A stretch of 64,000 bases of DNA from an uncultured Cellulomonas sp. (lineage in GTDB: Bacteria > Actinomycetota > Actinomycetes > Actinomycetales > Cellulomonadaceae): the NCBI RefSeq assembly GCF_947494015.1, contig NZ_CANLTL010000008.1, positions 62,001 through 126,000 on the forward strand. Direction: 5' to 3'. Under the pieces are notes generated by a model, which was not told where the DNA came from, did not search any database, and saw nothing but the letters and a program-made list of their open reading frames with translations. Below are positions 9,340-20,144 of this stretch, piece by piece (the stretch's first letter is position 1; each line of letters begins with the position of its first letter). A program made the translations under genes and the position numbers.

Positions 9340-9374
9340 CTGCCGGGGAGGCCGCGGTGCGACCTCCCCGGCAG
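9340..9374 (-). terminator. Intercistronic hairpin after bmp gene
   Basis: A perfect 12-base-pair stem (CTGCCGGGGAGG with its complement) around an 11-base loop begins about nine bases after the stop of the nucleoside-binding lipoprotein gene. There is no T-run, as is usual at this GC content. Because the ATPase gene follows in the same direction, it probably works as a partial terminator or a 3' stabiliser of the binding-protein message. Confidence 0.7.
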
Positions 9375-9382
9375 AGTCGGTG

Positions 9383-10480
9383 TCAGCCGAGGTACGACTC
9401 GACCTGGACCTCACCGTCGATGATGGCCTGCTGCAGCTCCTCGACCTCGGCCATCAGGGCCGGGTCGACGTCGTCCTCGAAGTTGTGCAGCGGGGCCAGC
9501 CCGACGCCGCCGTTCTCGAGCGTGCCGACGTACGCCTCGGGGTCGAACTCCCCCTCGCCGGCGGCCATGACGGCCTCGTACGTGGAGACGTCCATGCCCT
9601 TGAGGATGGAGGTCAGCACGAGGTCCTGCGTGCTCGGGTCGCTCTCGTAGAAGTCGGCGTCCACCCCGACGAGGGCGATCTCGCGGCCGGAGTCGGCGAT
9701 CGCGTCCATGGCCGACTGGTAGATCGGCCCGCCGACCGGCAGCAGCACGTCGACACCCTGGTCGATGATGCCCGCGGCGACGCCCTTGGCGGTGTCGTTG
9801 GCCTCGAAGCCACCGGTGAAGGAGCCCTGCTCGCCGCCCTGGTAGCCGACCACCTCGACCGAGGTGCCCTTGACCTCGTTGTAGTACTCGACGCCCTGCT
9901 TGAAGCCGTCCATGAAGATGGTCACGGTCGGGAACGGCTGGCCGCCGAAGGTGCCGACCTTGCCGGCCTCGGAGTAGCCCGCGGCGAGGTAGCCGGCGAG
10001 GAACGCGGCCTCGGCGGTGTTGTAGAGCAGCGGCTTGACGTTCTCGGCGTCCTTCTCGCCGTCGAAGTCGTTGTCCGCGGCGTCGTCGACCAGGATGTAG
10101 TCGATGTCGGGGTTGGCGGTGGCCGACTCGACCGTGGCGGCGGACAGCGCGAACCCGACGGCGACGATGGAGTTGCAGCCCTCGGAGACCAGCGACTCGA
10201 TGTTGCCCTGGTAGTCCGAGGCGGAGTCGGACTGGACGTCGCGGAAGTCCGCGCCCAGCTCCTCGGCGGCGCGCTGCGCCCCCTCGAAGCTCAGCTGGTT
10301 GAAGCTGCGGTCGTCGAAGCCGCCGGCGTCCGAGACGATGCAGGCGGTGAAGTCCGTGGCGGCGTCGGCGGTCGAGCCGCCGCCGGCGGTCTCCTCGGTC
10401 TCCTCCGGCGCGGCCGCACATGCGGTCAGCACCAGGGCGGTCGCGGCGGCCAGGCCACCGACTCGCATCACAGTGTTCAC
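9383..10480 (-). CDS. bmpA: Bmp-family nucleoside-binding lipoprotein
   Basis: This 365-residue lipoprotein is the extracellular ligand-binding part of the transporter. The signal peptide ends in the lipobox LTAC (Cys near residue 21), after which the mature protein begins AAAPEETEET, an acidic linker. The body has the PBP1-Bmp fold: FDDRSFNQLSFEGAQRAAEELG and GFALSAATVESA are typical. Start is GTG with AGGAG six bases upstream; the in-frame ATG four codons later is possible but has a poorer ribosome site. The family binds purine or mixed nucleosides, and the linked cdd, deoA, add and deoC genes support a nucleoside ligand. It is the first gene of the operon. Confidence 0.93.
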   Translation of the reverse strand: MNTVMRVGGLAAATALVLTACAAAPEETEETAGGGSTADAATDFTACIVSDAGGFDDRSFNQLSFEGAQRAAEELGADFRDVQSDSASDYQGNIESLVSEGCNSIVAVGFALSAATVESATANPDIDYILVDDAADNDFDGEKDAENVKPLLYNTAEAAFLAGYLAAGYSEAGKVGTFGGQPFPTVTIFMDGFKQGVEYYNEVKGTSVEVVGYQGGEQGSFTGGFEANDTAKGVAAGIIDQGVDVLLPVGGPIYQSAMDAIADSGREIALVGVDADFYESDPSTQDLVLTSILKGMDVSTYEAVMAAGEGEFDPEAYVGTLENGGVGLAPLHNFEDDVDPALMAEVEELQQAIIDGEVQVESYLG

Positions 10481-10584
10481 GTCTACTCCTGGGGTCTGGA
10501 CGCCGCGGGCGTCCGATGGGCTGCGACCACCACGTCAGGCGTCGCCTCCCGCTCGGCGGGGCCGGTCGGCTGGGTGTGCAGCGC

Positions 10585-10590
10585 ACCCTA
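10585..10590 (-). promoter_or_regulatory. Candidate -10 box for the nucleoside operon
   Basis: Minus-strand TAGGGT in the 160-base gap upstream of the lipoprotein gene, which would give a leader of about 100 bases. The -35 region shows no good match, and no operator or riboswitch was recognised in the leader. Confidence 0.4.
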
Positions 10591-10640
10591 CCCATGCCGT
10601 GCGCACGCCCTGGTTACCGGTGGGTACGCCGGGGGGTTCG

Positions 10641-11882
10641 TTACGGATTCGCGACCTTGCCGACGCCGTCCGTCGCGGCCCCGCCGTGCTCGCTGCCTGC
10701 GAGGACGGCCGCGCGGGCGAGCAACCGGGCCCCGACGCCGACCGCGCGCTCGTCGACCCGGAAATCACCCTGATGGATGTCGTAGGTCCGCCCCCCGGGG
10801 GTGCGGGTGCCCAGCCGCGCCATCGCGCCGGGGACCTTCGTCAGGTACCACGCGAAGTCCTCCCCGCCGAGGGACTGCTCGGTCAGGGTCACCGCCCCCT
10901 CGGCCAGGACGTCCCGGGCGGCCCGCTCCAGGACGCCGGTCGACCAGGCGTCGTTCTCGACCGGCGGGACGCCGCGCGCGTGCCGGATGTCCACGTCCAC
11001 CCCGAACGGCGCGAGCACCTGCTCCACCGCCTGGTGGAACACCTGCGACGTCCGCTCCCACGCGCGCACGTCGAGGCACCGCAGCGTGCCGCGGACCGAG
11101 CCCGAGGACGGGATCGCGTTGTGCGCCGACCCAGCCTGGACCGCGCCCCAGGTCAGGTTCACCCCCGAGCGGGGGTCGAGCCGTCGTCCGAGGACCGCGG
11201 GCACCTGGGTGATCACCTGGCCGAGCGCGAAGACGACGTCGCCGGTCAGGTGCGGGCGCGAGGTGTGCCCGCCGCCACCGCTGACCACGACCGTCACCTC
11301 GTCCGACGCGGACGTGATGGGCCCGATGCGGGTGCCGATGCGTCCCACGTCCAGGTGCGGGTCGCAGTGCACGGCGAACAGGTGCGAGACCCCGTCGAGC
11401 ACGCCCGCGGCCATCGCGTCGAGCGCGCCGCCGGGCTGGACCTCCTCCGCGGCCTGGAACACCAGCCGCACGCCGGTCGGCAGTCCCCCTGCCTGCGCGA
11501 CCTGCGCGAGAGCCAGCCCCGCGCCGAGGACGACGGCGGTGTGCACGTCGTGCCCGCACGCGTGCGCGACGCCGCTGACCTGCGAGTGCCAGGGCTCCTC
11601 GCACGTGTCGGCCAGCGGCAGCGCGTCGAGGTCGGCCCGCAGCACGACCCGGCGCCGCCCGGTCACCGCAGGGCCGGGACCGATGTCGCACACCAGGCCG
11701 CTGCCGGGGAGCAGCCGCGGCTCGAGGCCCGCGGCGCGCAGCCGGTCCGCCACGACCGACGTGCTCCGCTGCTCGGTCCGGCCCAGCTCGGGGTGCGCGT
11801 GCAGGTCGCGCCGGATCTCGATGAGCTCGGGGACGAGCGACTCGACCAGGCTGTCCACGGAGGTGGCGACGTCGATGGGCAC
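10641..11882 (-). CDS. M20-family amidohydrolase/carboxypeptidase
   Basis: A 413-residue metallohydrolase of the M20D group (hippurate hydrolase, N-acyl-amino-acid hydrolase and relatives). Visible motifs are the N-terminal RRDLHAHPELG, the metal ligands in ACGHDVHTA, the catalytic AAEEVQPGG, FAVHCDPHLDVG, the GGGGHTSRPH lid motif and GGEDFAWYL near the end. No signal peptide, so cytosolic. The true substrate cannot be told from sequence. It starts with GTG six bases after a TAGGCT -10 box, so it probably makes a leaderless message of its own. Confidence 0.9.
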   Translation of the reverse strand: MPIDVATSVDSLVESLVPELIEIRRDLHAHPELGRTEQRSTSVVADRLRAAGLEPRLLPGSGLVCDIGPGPAVTGRRRVVLRADLDALPLADTCEEPWHSQVSGVAHACGHDVHTAVVLGAGLALAQVAQAGGLPTGVRLVFQAAEEVQPGGALDAMAAGVLDGVSHLFAVHCDPHLDVGRIGTRIGPITSASDEVTVVVSGGGGHTSRPHLTGDVVFALGQVITQVPAVLGRRLDPRSGVNLTWGAVQAGSAHNAIPSSGSVRGTLRCLDVRAWERTSQVFHQAVEQVLAPFGVDVDIRHARGVPPVENDAWSTGVLERAARDVLAEGAVTLTEQSLGGEDFAWYLTKVPGAMARLGTRTPGGRTYDIHQGDFRVDERAVGVGARLLARAAVLAGSEHGGAATDGVGKVANP

Positions 11883-11888
11883 GGCCCG

Positions 11889-11894
11889 AGCCTA
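11889..11894 (-). promoter_or_regulatory. Leaderless -10 box of M20 amidohydrolase
   Basis: Minus-strand TAGGCT six bases ahead of the GTG start at 11882, the same geometry as other leaderless genes of this window. Confidence 0.5.
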
Positions 11895-11997
11895 ACGACG
11901 CGATCGGCCGGCGGGCGCACCGGCCCCCCCGGGACCCCACCCCGCAGCGACCGGCACGCACCCGCACCGACCCGGGGGTGCACGGTGGGAACGCAGC

Positions 11998-13131
11998 TCA
12001 GAGCAGGCGGTCGACCCCCCGGGCGCGGACCGCCTCGACGACGTCCTTGACCTGCTGGGCGCGCGCCCGGGTGGTCACCAGCAGGGCGTCGGGGGTGTCG
12101 ACGACCACGACGTCGTCGATGCCGAGCACCGCCACCAGCCGGTCGGACCCGGCCACCACGAGCGAGCCGAGCGAGTCCAGCCGCACCACGGCGTCGTCGT
12201 CCCCCAGGACGCGGGCGCCGTCCGCGCCGTCACCCACCGGCGGCAGCAGCGTGGACAGCGAGGCGAAGTCGCCGACGTCGTCCCAGCCGAAGTCACCCGG
12301 GACCACGGCCACGCCCCCCGCGGCGGCGACCGGCTCGGCGATCGCGTGGTCGATCGCGATGCGCTCCAGCCCGGGCCACACGTCCGCGAGCACGCGGGCG
12401 CGGTCGGGGGTGTCCCACGCCGCGGCCAGCGTGCGCAGGCCCGCGTGCAGCGCGGGGCGCTGCTCGGCGAGGTGGTCGAGCAGCACGGTCGTGCGGACCA
12501 GGAACATGCCGGCGTTCCACCGGTACTCGCCCGTGGCGAGGTAGGCGGTCGCGGTGGCGACGTCCGGCTTCTCGGTGAACCCCACCGCGTGCAGCGCGGT
12601 GGGCGCCGCCGGCAGGCCGAGGCCCGCCCCGGACCGGACGTACCCGAAGGCGGTCGACGCGTGCGACGCCGCGATCCCGACGGTCACCACGTACCCCGCG
12701 CGGGCGGCCTCGACCCCCTCCCGGACGGCCTGCTCGAACGCGCGGGTCCCCTGGATCACCTGGTCGGCGGCGAACGAGCCGAGCACGACGTCGCCGTGCC
12801 GCTGCGCGAGCACCGCGGCGGCCAGCCCGATCGCGGCCATGGAGTCCCGCGGCGACGGCTCGGCGAGCACCTGGTCGGCCGCCAGCGCGGGCAGCTGGCC
12901 GCGGACGGCGTCGACGTGGCGCTCGCCGGTGACCACCAGCACGCAGCCCGCACCGGTGAGCGGCTCGAGCCGGTCCACCGTCGCCTGCAGCAGGCTGCGC
13001 CCGCTGCCGGTCAGGTCGTGCAGGAACTTCGGCGCCCCGGACCGCGACAGCGGCCACAGCCGGGTGCCCGCGCCCCCGGCCGGGATCACCGCGTGGAAGC
13101 CGGGCAGAGGTCCGTCGGGTGTGGTCGTCAT
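11998..13131 (-). CDS. manC: Mannose-1-phosphate guanylyltransferase
   Basis: The 377-residue enzyme makes GDP-mannose from mannose 1-phosphate and GTP for glycolipids, polymannosides and glycoproteins. The nucleotidyltransferase signature IPAGGAGTRLWPLSR is at residues 13-27, followed by GAPKFLHDL, FTEKP and GDFGWDDVGDF. It lacks the C-terminal isomerase domain found in bifunctional enzymes. I chose the ATG at 13131 because upstream sequence does not look coding and a TACCGT -10 box sits exactly six bases before it. The gene is divergent from sdhCDAB and its promoter overlaps a perfect palindrome. The PIG-V-like glycosyltransferase elsewhere in the window could be one indirect consumer of mannose donors. 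Confidence 0.9.
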   Translation of the reverse strand: MTTTPDGPLPGFHAVIPAGGAGTRLWPLSRSGAPKFLHDLTGSGRSLLQATVDRLEPLTGAGCVLVVTGERHVDAVRGQLPALAADQVLAEPSPRDSMAAIGLAAAVLAQRHGDVVLGSFAADQVIQGTRAFEQAVREGVEAARAGYVVTVGIAASHASTAFGYVRSGAGLGLPAAPTALHAVGFTEKPDVATATAYLATGEYRWNAGMFLVRTTVLLDHLAEQRPALHAGLRTLAAAWDTPDRARVLADVWPGLERIAIDHAIAEPVAAAGGVAVVPGDFGWDDVGDFASLSTLLPPVGDGADGARVLGDDDAVVRLDSLGSLVVAGSDRLVAVLGIDDVVVVDTPDALLVTTRARAQQVKDVVEAVRARGVDRLL

Positions 13132-13151
13132 GCGGTCACGGTAGTGACCGC
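13132..13151 (-). promoter_or_regulatory. Palindrome over manC leaderless promoter
   Basis: A perfect inverted repeat with 8-base arms and a 4-base centre (GCGGTCAC, GGTA, GTGACCGC) directly abuts the manC ATG and contains the TACCGT -10 box (13138-13143). With transcription starting at the ATG, a protein bound here would block RNA polymerase, so it is a good operator candidate. Alternatively it is a chance GC-rich palindrome. Confidence 0.5.
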
Positions 13152-13243
13152 GCCGGGGCCGCCCGCCTGTGCACTTGGTCACAAAGGGCTGTGACGGGCC
13201 CCTGACGGCCCCTGGCGCGACGCGCGTGCCGACGCGGTGTCAT

Positions 13244-13265
13244 TACAGTGGTCCGGTCACCGGAC
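13244..13265 (+). promoter_or_regulatory. sdh promoter candidate with start-site palindrome
   Basis: TACAGT at 13244-13249 is a good plus-strand -10 box. Right after it, spanning the expected transcription start, lies a perfect 7-1-7 palindrome, GTCCGGT-C-ACCGGAC (13251-13265). The leader to sdhC would be about 70 bases and ends in a GGAGG ribosome site. The palindrome could be an operator for a repressor of succinate dehydrogenase. Confidence 0.45.
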
Positions 13266-13324
13266 GGCGTCGTCCCTCACGTCATCCGCACTCGTCATCC
13301 GCACACGTCAGCCTGGAGGCCGAA

Positions 13325-13705
13325 GTGCCCAGCGCCCCCGCAGGCACGCTCTACCGCGGCCGTGAAGGCATGTGGTCCTGGGTCGCGCACCGCGTGACCG
13401 GCGTCGCCATCTTCTTCTTCCTGCTCGTCCACGTGCTCGACACGTCCCTCGTCCGGGTGTCCCCCGAGGCGTACGACGCCGTGATCGGCACCTACAAGAA
13501 CCCCGTCATGGGGCTGGGCGAGGCCGGGCTGGTCGCCGCCGTCGTGTTCCACGCCTTCAACGGCATCCGGATCATGCTGGTCGACTTCTGGTCCAAGGGC
13601 ACCCGGTACCAGCGCGTGATGCTCTGGGTCGTGATGGGCCTGTTCGTGGTGACCATGGCCGGCTTCCTGCCGCGGCACCTCATGCACGTCTTCGGAGGCG
13701 AGTGA
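13325..13705 (+). CDS. sdhC: Succinate dehydrogenase cytochrome b556 subunit
   Basis: A 126-residue membrane anchor with three hydrophobic helices, binding haem b and quinone in complex II. The start VPSAPAGTLYRGREGMW at GTG 13325 follows a GGAGG ribosome site; extending to the upstream ATG would add untypical sequence. Family features are the GMWSWVAHRVTGVAIF segment, with its conserved Ser-x-x-x-Arg for quinone binding, and the haem-ligand histidine in FHAFNGIR (about residue 77). The stop and the sdhD start share one base (TGATG). It is the first gene of sdhCDAB. Confidence 0.93.
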   Translation: MPSAPAGTLYRGREGMWSWVAHRVTGVAIFFFLLVHVLDTSLVRVSPEAYDAVIGTYKNPVMGLGEAGLVAAVVFHAFNGIRIMLVDFWSKGTRYQRVMLWVVMGLFVVTMAGFLPRHLMHVFGGE

Positions 13706-14175
13706 TGACGACGACGACGCAGGCAGCCGCCCGGCTGCCGATCGAGAACCCCGGTCAGGCGTACCAGCGGCGCAAGACCACCCGCGGCAACTTCGAGCTG
13801 TACGGCTGGGTGTTCATGCGGGCGTCCGGCGTGGTGCTGCTGGTGCTGATCTTCGCGCACCTGTTCGTCAACCTCGTGGCGGGCGAGGGGATCAGCGCGA
13901 TCGACTTCGGCTTCGTCGCCGGCAAGTGGGCGTCCCCGTTCTGGCAGGTGTGGGACCTGGTCATGCTGTGGCTCGCGATGCTGCACGGCACCAACGGCGT
14001 GCGGACGATCATCAACGACTACGCCGAGCGCGACGGGCTGCGCATGTGGCTGAAGATCGCGCTCTACACGGCGTTCGTCGTGGTGGTCACCCTCGGCACG
14101 CTGGTCATCTTCACCTTCGACCCGTGCCCCCCGGGCGCGGCGGCCGACCTGCTGCCGTCCTTCTGCACCACCTGA
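13705..14175 (+). CDS. sdhD: Succinate dehydrogenase membrane anchor subunit
   Basis: A 156-residue subunit with three transmembrane helices that forms the quinone site and haem pocket with SdhC. GWVFMRASGVVLLVLIFAHL is the first helix with its conserved Arg-Ala-Ser, and LHGTNGVRTIINDY (His about 93) is the second helix with the likely haem ligand. Its ATG overlaps the sdhC stop, giving tight coupling. About 70 untranslated bases separate it from sdhA. Confidence 0.92.
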   Translation: MTTTTQAAARLPIENPGQAYQRRKTTRGNFELYGWVFMRASGVVLLVLIFAHLFVNLVAGEGISAIDFGFVAGKWASPFWQVWDLVMLWLAMLHGTNGVRTIINDYAERDGLRMWLKIALYTAFVVVVTLGTLVIFTFDPCPPGAAADLLPSFCTT

Positions 14176-14244
14176 CGCGCGGTCCGCGTCGTCGCCCCGG
14201 GCGCTGTGCGCCACCGTTCGTCCCATCGAAAGGCACTGCACCCG

Positions 14245-16074
14245 ATGCAGACCCATCAGTACGACGTCGTCATCGTCGGTGCCGGCGGCGCCGGGATGCG
14301 CGCGGCGCTCGAGTCCTCCAAGCGCACCCGCACGGCCGTGATCTCCAAGCTCTACCCGACGCGCTCGCACACGGGCGCCGCGCAGGGCGGCATGTGCGCC
14401 GCCCTGGCGAACGTCGAGGAGGACAACTGGGAGTGGCACACCTTCGACACGGTCAAGGGCGGTGACTACCTCGTCGACCAGGACGCCGCCGAGGTGATGG
14501 CCAAGGAGGCCATCGACGCCGTCCTCGACCTGGAGAAGATGGGCCTGCCGTTCAACCGCACGCCCGAGGGCAAGATCGACCAGCGCCGCTTCGGTGGGCA
14601 CACCCGCAACCACGGCGAGGCCGCCGTGCGCCGGTCGTGCTACGCCGCCGACCGCACCGGCCACATGATCCTGCAGACCCTCTACCAGCAGTGCGTGAAG
14701 AACGACGTCGAGTTCTTCAACGAGTTCTACGTCCTGGACGTGCTGCTGAGCCACGACCTCACCACCGGCGAGGTCGCGGACGGCGAGGAGGTCGCGGTCT
14801 CCGGCGTCGTCGCCTACGAGCTCGCGACCGGCGAGATCCACCTGTTCAAGGCCAAGTCGGTCGTCTTCGCGACCGGTGGGGCCGGCAAGATCTACAAGAC
14901 GACGTCCAACGCCCAGACGCTCACCGGTGACGGCATGGCGCTGGCGTTCCGCCGCGGGATCCCGCTGGAGGACATGGAGTTCTTCCAGTTCCACCCGACC
15001 GGTCTGGCGGGCCTGGGCATCCTGCTGTCGGAGGCCGCGCGCGGTGAGGGCGGCATCCTGCGCAACAGCGACGGCGAGCGGTTCATGGAGCGCTACGCGC
15101 CCACCATCAAGGACCTCGCCCCGCGTGACATCGTCGCCCGGTCGATGGCGAACGAGGTCCGCGAGGGCCGCGGCGCCGGGCCCAACAAGGACTACGTCCT
15201 GCTGGACCTGACCCACCTGGAGCCGGCGCACATCGACGCCAAGCTGCCGGACATCACCGAGTTCGCCCGCACGTACCTGGGCATCGAGCCGTACACCGAG
15301 CCGGTGCCGGTCTACCCGACCGCGCACTACGCGATGGGCGGGGTCCCGACGAACATCCTCGGCGAGGTGCTGCGCAACAACTCCGACACCGTCCGCGGGC
15401 TGTACGCGGCCGGTGAGGTCGCCTGTGTGTCCGTGCACGGCTCCAACCGGCTGGGCACCAACTCGCTGCTGGACATCAACGTCTTCGGCAAGCGGGCCGG
15501 GATCGCGGCGGCCGAGTACGCGGTGGGCGCGGACTGGGTCGAGACGCCGCAGGACCCCGAGGGCGGCGTCGTCGCCGAGCTCGAGCGGATGCGGACGCTG
15601 CCGTCGGGCGAGCGGGTCGCGCACGTGCGCCGCGACCTGCAGAACACCATGGACGCCAACGCCCAGGTGTTCCGCACCGAGGAGTCGCTGCGCCAGGCGC
15701 TGGCCGACATCGCGGCCCTGCAGGAGCGGTACCGGCACGTGAGCGTGCAGGACAAGGGCAAGGTCTTCAACACCGACCTGCTCGAGGCCCTCGAGCTGGG
15801 CTTCCTGCTCGACATCGCCGAGGTCGTCGTCGTCGGGGCCCTCAACCGGCAGGAGTCGCGCGGCGGGCACTTCCGGGAGGACTTCCCCCAGCGCGACGAC
15901 GCCGGCTACATGAAGCACACGATGGCCTACCGGCGTCCCGCGGCGTCCGGCGACCGACCCCATTCCGAGGCCCCGTCGGGCCCCGGCACGTCCGCACCCG
16001 GGACCTTCGACATCGTCCTGGACTACAAGCCCGTCATCATGACGCGGTACGAGCCGATGGAGCGTAAGTACTGA
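14245..16074 (+). CDS. sdhA: Succinate dehydrogenase flavoprotein subunit
   Basis: The 609-residue catalytic subunit oxidises succinate to fumarate with a covalently bound FAD. The N-terminal dinucleotide fold [14 protein letters not shown], the covalent-FAD histidine segment [15 protein letters not shown], the substrate-site [15 protein letters not shown] and the [14 protein letters not shown] segment are all intact. I start at the ATG 14245, giving [14 protein letters not shown], because the 13 residues upstream do not match the family. Its stop shares a base with the sdhB start (TGATG). The final 40 residues include a short Pro/Ser-rich insert before the conserved [13 protein letters not shown] end. 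Confidence 0.96.
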   Translation: MQTHQYDVVIVGAGGAGMRAALESSKRTRTAVISKLYPTRSHTGAAQGGMCAALANVEEDNWEWHTFDTVKGGDYLVDQDAAEVMAKEAIDAVLDLEKMGLPFNRTPEGKIDQRRFGGHTRNHGEAAVRRSCYAADRTGHMILQTLYQQCVKNDVEFFNEFYVLDVLLSHDLTTGEVADGEEVAVSGVVAYELATGEIHLFKAKSVVFATGGAGKIYKTTSNAQTLTGDGMALAFRRGIPLEDMEFFQFHPTGLAGLGILLSEAARGEGGILRNSDGERFMERYAPTIKDLAPRDIVARSMANEVREGRGAGPNKDYVLLDLTHLEPAHIDAKLPDITEFARTYLGIEPYTEPVPVYPTAHYAMGGVPTNILGEVLRNNSDTVRGLYAAGEVACVSVHGSNRLGTNSLLDINVFGKRAGIAAAEYAVGADWVETPQDPEGGVVAELERMRTLPSGERVAHVRRDLQNTMDANAQVFRTEESLRQALADIAALQERYRHVSVQDKGKVFNTDLLEALELGFLLDIAEVVVVGALNRQESRGGHFREDFPQRDDAGYMKHTMAYRRPAASGDRPHSEAPSGPGTSAPGTFDIVLDYKPVIMTRYEPMERKY

Positions 16075-16862
16075 TGTCCACCACCATGCAGTCCCCGGCC
16101 GCCACCGAGAGCACGCAGAGCTCGGCGGGCGGCGAGGTCGGGGCGGTCCCCAGCTTCGACGTCACCCTGCGCATCCGCCGGTACAACGTCGAGACGCACG
16201 GCGACGAGGCGTACTGGGAGGAGTTCACGGTCACCGCCTACGGCACCGACCGCCTCCTGGACGCCCTGCACAAGGTCAAGTGGGACGTCGACGGCTCGCT
16301 GTCGTTCCGCCGCTCGTGCGCGCACGGCGTGTGCGGCTCGGACGCGATGCGGATCAACGGTCGCAACCGGCTCGCGTGCAAGGTCCTGCTCAAGGACCTC
16401 AACCCGGACAAGCCCATCACCGTCGAGCCGCTCAAGGGCCTGCCGGTGATGAAGGACCTCATCGTCGACATGGAGCCGTTCTTCGCCTCCTACCGCGAGA
16501 TCATGCCGTTCCTGGTCACCGGCGGGAACGAGCCGACCCGCGAGCGGCTGCAGTCGGCGGAGCAGCGGGAACGCTTCGACGACACCACCAAGTGCATCCT
16601 GTGCGCGGCCTGCACGTCCTCGTGCCCGGTGTTCTGGACCGACGGGCAGTACTTCGGCCCGGCCGCGATCGTCAACGCGCACCGGTTCATCTTCGACAGC
16701 CGGGACGACGGCGCCGCGCAGCGCCTGGAGATCCTCAACGACAAGGAGGGCGTGTGGCGCTGCCGCACGATCTTCAACTGCACCGAGGCGTGCCCGCGCG
16801 GCATCCAGATCACCAAGGCCATCCAGGAGGTCAAGCGGGCGATGATCACCCGCGCCTTCTAG
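16074..16862 (+). CDS. sdhB: Succinate dehydrogenase iron-sulfur subunit
   Basis: A 262-residue electron-transfer subunit carrying three iron-sulfur clusters. The [2Fe-2S] ligands lie in CAHGVCGSDAMRING with the further LACK cysteine; the [4Fe-4S] and [3Fe-4S] ligands lie in CILCAACTSSCP and CTEACPRGI. It passes electrons from FAD in SdhA to quinone at SdhCD. It has an N-terminal extension of about 20 residues rich in Ser, Thr and Ala. It ends the operon and is followed at once by a strong hairpin. Confidence 0.96.
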   Translation: MSTTMQSPAATESTQSSAGGEVGAVPSFDVTLRIRRYNVETHGDEAYWEEFTVTAYGTDRLLDALHKVKWDVDGSLSFRRSCAHGVCGSDAMRINGRNRLACKVLLKDLNPDKPITVEPLKGLPVMKDLIVDMEPFFASYREIMPFLVTGGNEPTRERLQSAEQRERFDDTTKCILCAACTSSCPVFWTDGQYFGPAAIVNAHRFIFDSRDDGAAQRLEILNDKEGVWRCRTIFNCTEACPRGIQITKAIQEVKRAMITRAF

Positions 16863-16889
16863 AGGTCGGCCCGCTCCACGCCGCCCGAC

Positions 16890-16925
16890 GACGGCCCGGT
16901 CCCCCACCGCGGGGGCCGGGCCGTC
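16890..16925. terminator. Bidirectional terminator between sdhB and yihY
   Basis: A near-perfect stem of 15 base pairs with one bulged T: GACGGCCCGG and CCCCC pair with GGGGG and CCGGGCCGTC around a 5-base loop. It lies between convergent genes and could end transcription from both sides. No T-run follows. Confidence 0.75.
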
Positions 16926-16931
16926 GGTGCG

Positions 16932-17981
16932 TCAGTCGGTGGTGCGCACCGGGACGGGCGTGGCCTGCGCGACCGCGTCGTCGTCGTCCTCGGGTCGCGG
17001 CGGGTCGGCGGTCCACGCCGCGGCGAGCAGGACGATGCGAGCGAGCAGGTTGATCCACACCAGCAGCGTCAGCAGCACGGTGAAGGACGCCACCAGCGCG
17101 CTGCGGTCCGCGCTGCCGGCGACGATGCTGGTGCCCAGCAGCCGCACCGCGCCGATGCCGGTCGCCGCGATGAGCGCCCCGCCGACCAGGTCGCGGCGCG
17201 GCGGGCGGACGTTCGCCAGCGCCCGGACGACGAGCACGAAGACCACCGCGTCCATGACGAAGGCGACCACCACGCCGAGCACCCGCGCGACGACCCGGAC
17301 CGCCTCGTCCAGGGTGAGCAGCGTCAGCAGCCAGCCGGCGAGCCAGGTCACCGCGAGGGTCAGCACCGTGGAGACGAGGATCGCGACCGCGACGGCGAAG
17401 ACCGCACCGACCTCGCGCAGCTTGCCGAGCAGCAGGTTCTGGGCCGCGGTGGGGACGCCGAGCACGGCGCGGACGGCCGTCCGCAGGGCCGCCATGGACA
17501 GCGACGCGCTGAACAGCAGGACGGCGACGGCGGCGACGCCCGCCAGGTTCAGACCGGCGCTGAGCACCAGGTCGTCGGGCTGCAGCAGTCCGCCGTCGCC
17601 GAGGTCGACCAGCCCGGGCAGGGTCGCGTCGACCGTGGTCAGCACGTCCTCGCGCAGCGCGGCGTTGTCGCCCAGGACCGCCATGAAGATCGTGTACCCC
17701 AGCGCGAGGGCCGCGGACACCGAGAACAGCGCGCTGTAGGCGATCCCGCCGGTCAGCACGCCGCCACCGGCGGCGCCGAACCGGGCCACGGCGCGTGCGG
17801 GACGGGTCTGCAGCCACCACGTCCACAGTGCGGCGAGCCGTGCCGTCAGCCGCCCGACCGGGCCGGGCCCGCCGGCGCCGGCGCCGGGCGACAGTTCGGC
17901 ACGCACGGCGCCGGTGCGGCGTCGTCGGCCGCCGTCGGGCGCCGGCGTGCCCGCTGTCGCCCTCGTGCCGGCCGTCACCAT
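16932..17981 (-). CDS. YihY/BrkB family membrane protein
   Basis: A 349-residue integral membrane protein with about six hydrophobic helices and a polar N-terminal 50 residues. The segments GGGVLTGGIAYSALFSVSAALALGY and the terminal LVWINLLARIVLLAAAW are typical of the YihY/BrkB (formerly RNase BN-like) family. The old ribonuclease name was a misassignment; the biochemical role of the family is unknown, with transport or envelope roles proposed. The C-terminus is acidic. The gene seems to have its own leaderless promoter. Confidence 0.85.
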   Translation of the reverse strand: MVTAGTRATAGTPAPDGGRRRRTGAVRAELSPGAGAGGPGPVGRLTARLAALWTWWLQTRPARAVARFGAAGGGVLTGGIAYSALFSVSAALALGYTIFMAVLGDNAALREDVLTTVDATLPGLVDLGDGGLLQPDDLVLSAGLNLAGVAAVAVLLFSASLSMAALRTAVRAVLGVPTAAQNLLLGKLREVGAVFAVAVAILVSTVLTLAVTWLAGWLLTLLTLDEAVRVVARVLGVVVAFVMDAVVFVLVVRALANVRPPRRDLVGGALIAATGIGAVRLLGTSIVAGSADRSALVASFTVLLTLLVWINLLARIVLLAAAWTADPPRPEDDDDAVAQATPVPVRTTD

Positions 17982-17990
17982 GCCGCGACC

Positions 17991-20123
<2,133 letters not shown>

Positions 20124-20129
20124 GGGGCA

Positions 20130-20135
20130 ACCCTA
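20130..20135 (-). promoter_or_regulatory. Leaderless -10 box of tatB
   Basis: Minus-strand TAGGGT six bases before the tatB GTG, in the 21-base gap after htrA. Confidence 0.5.
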
Positions 20136-20144
20136 ACGAGCGGA

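Noticed and set aside
10481-10640. Possible purine riboswitch in the bmpA leader
   Set aside because: The leader lacks the conserved core bases and a three-way junction of a purine riboswitch; only GC-rich partial stems are present.
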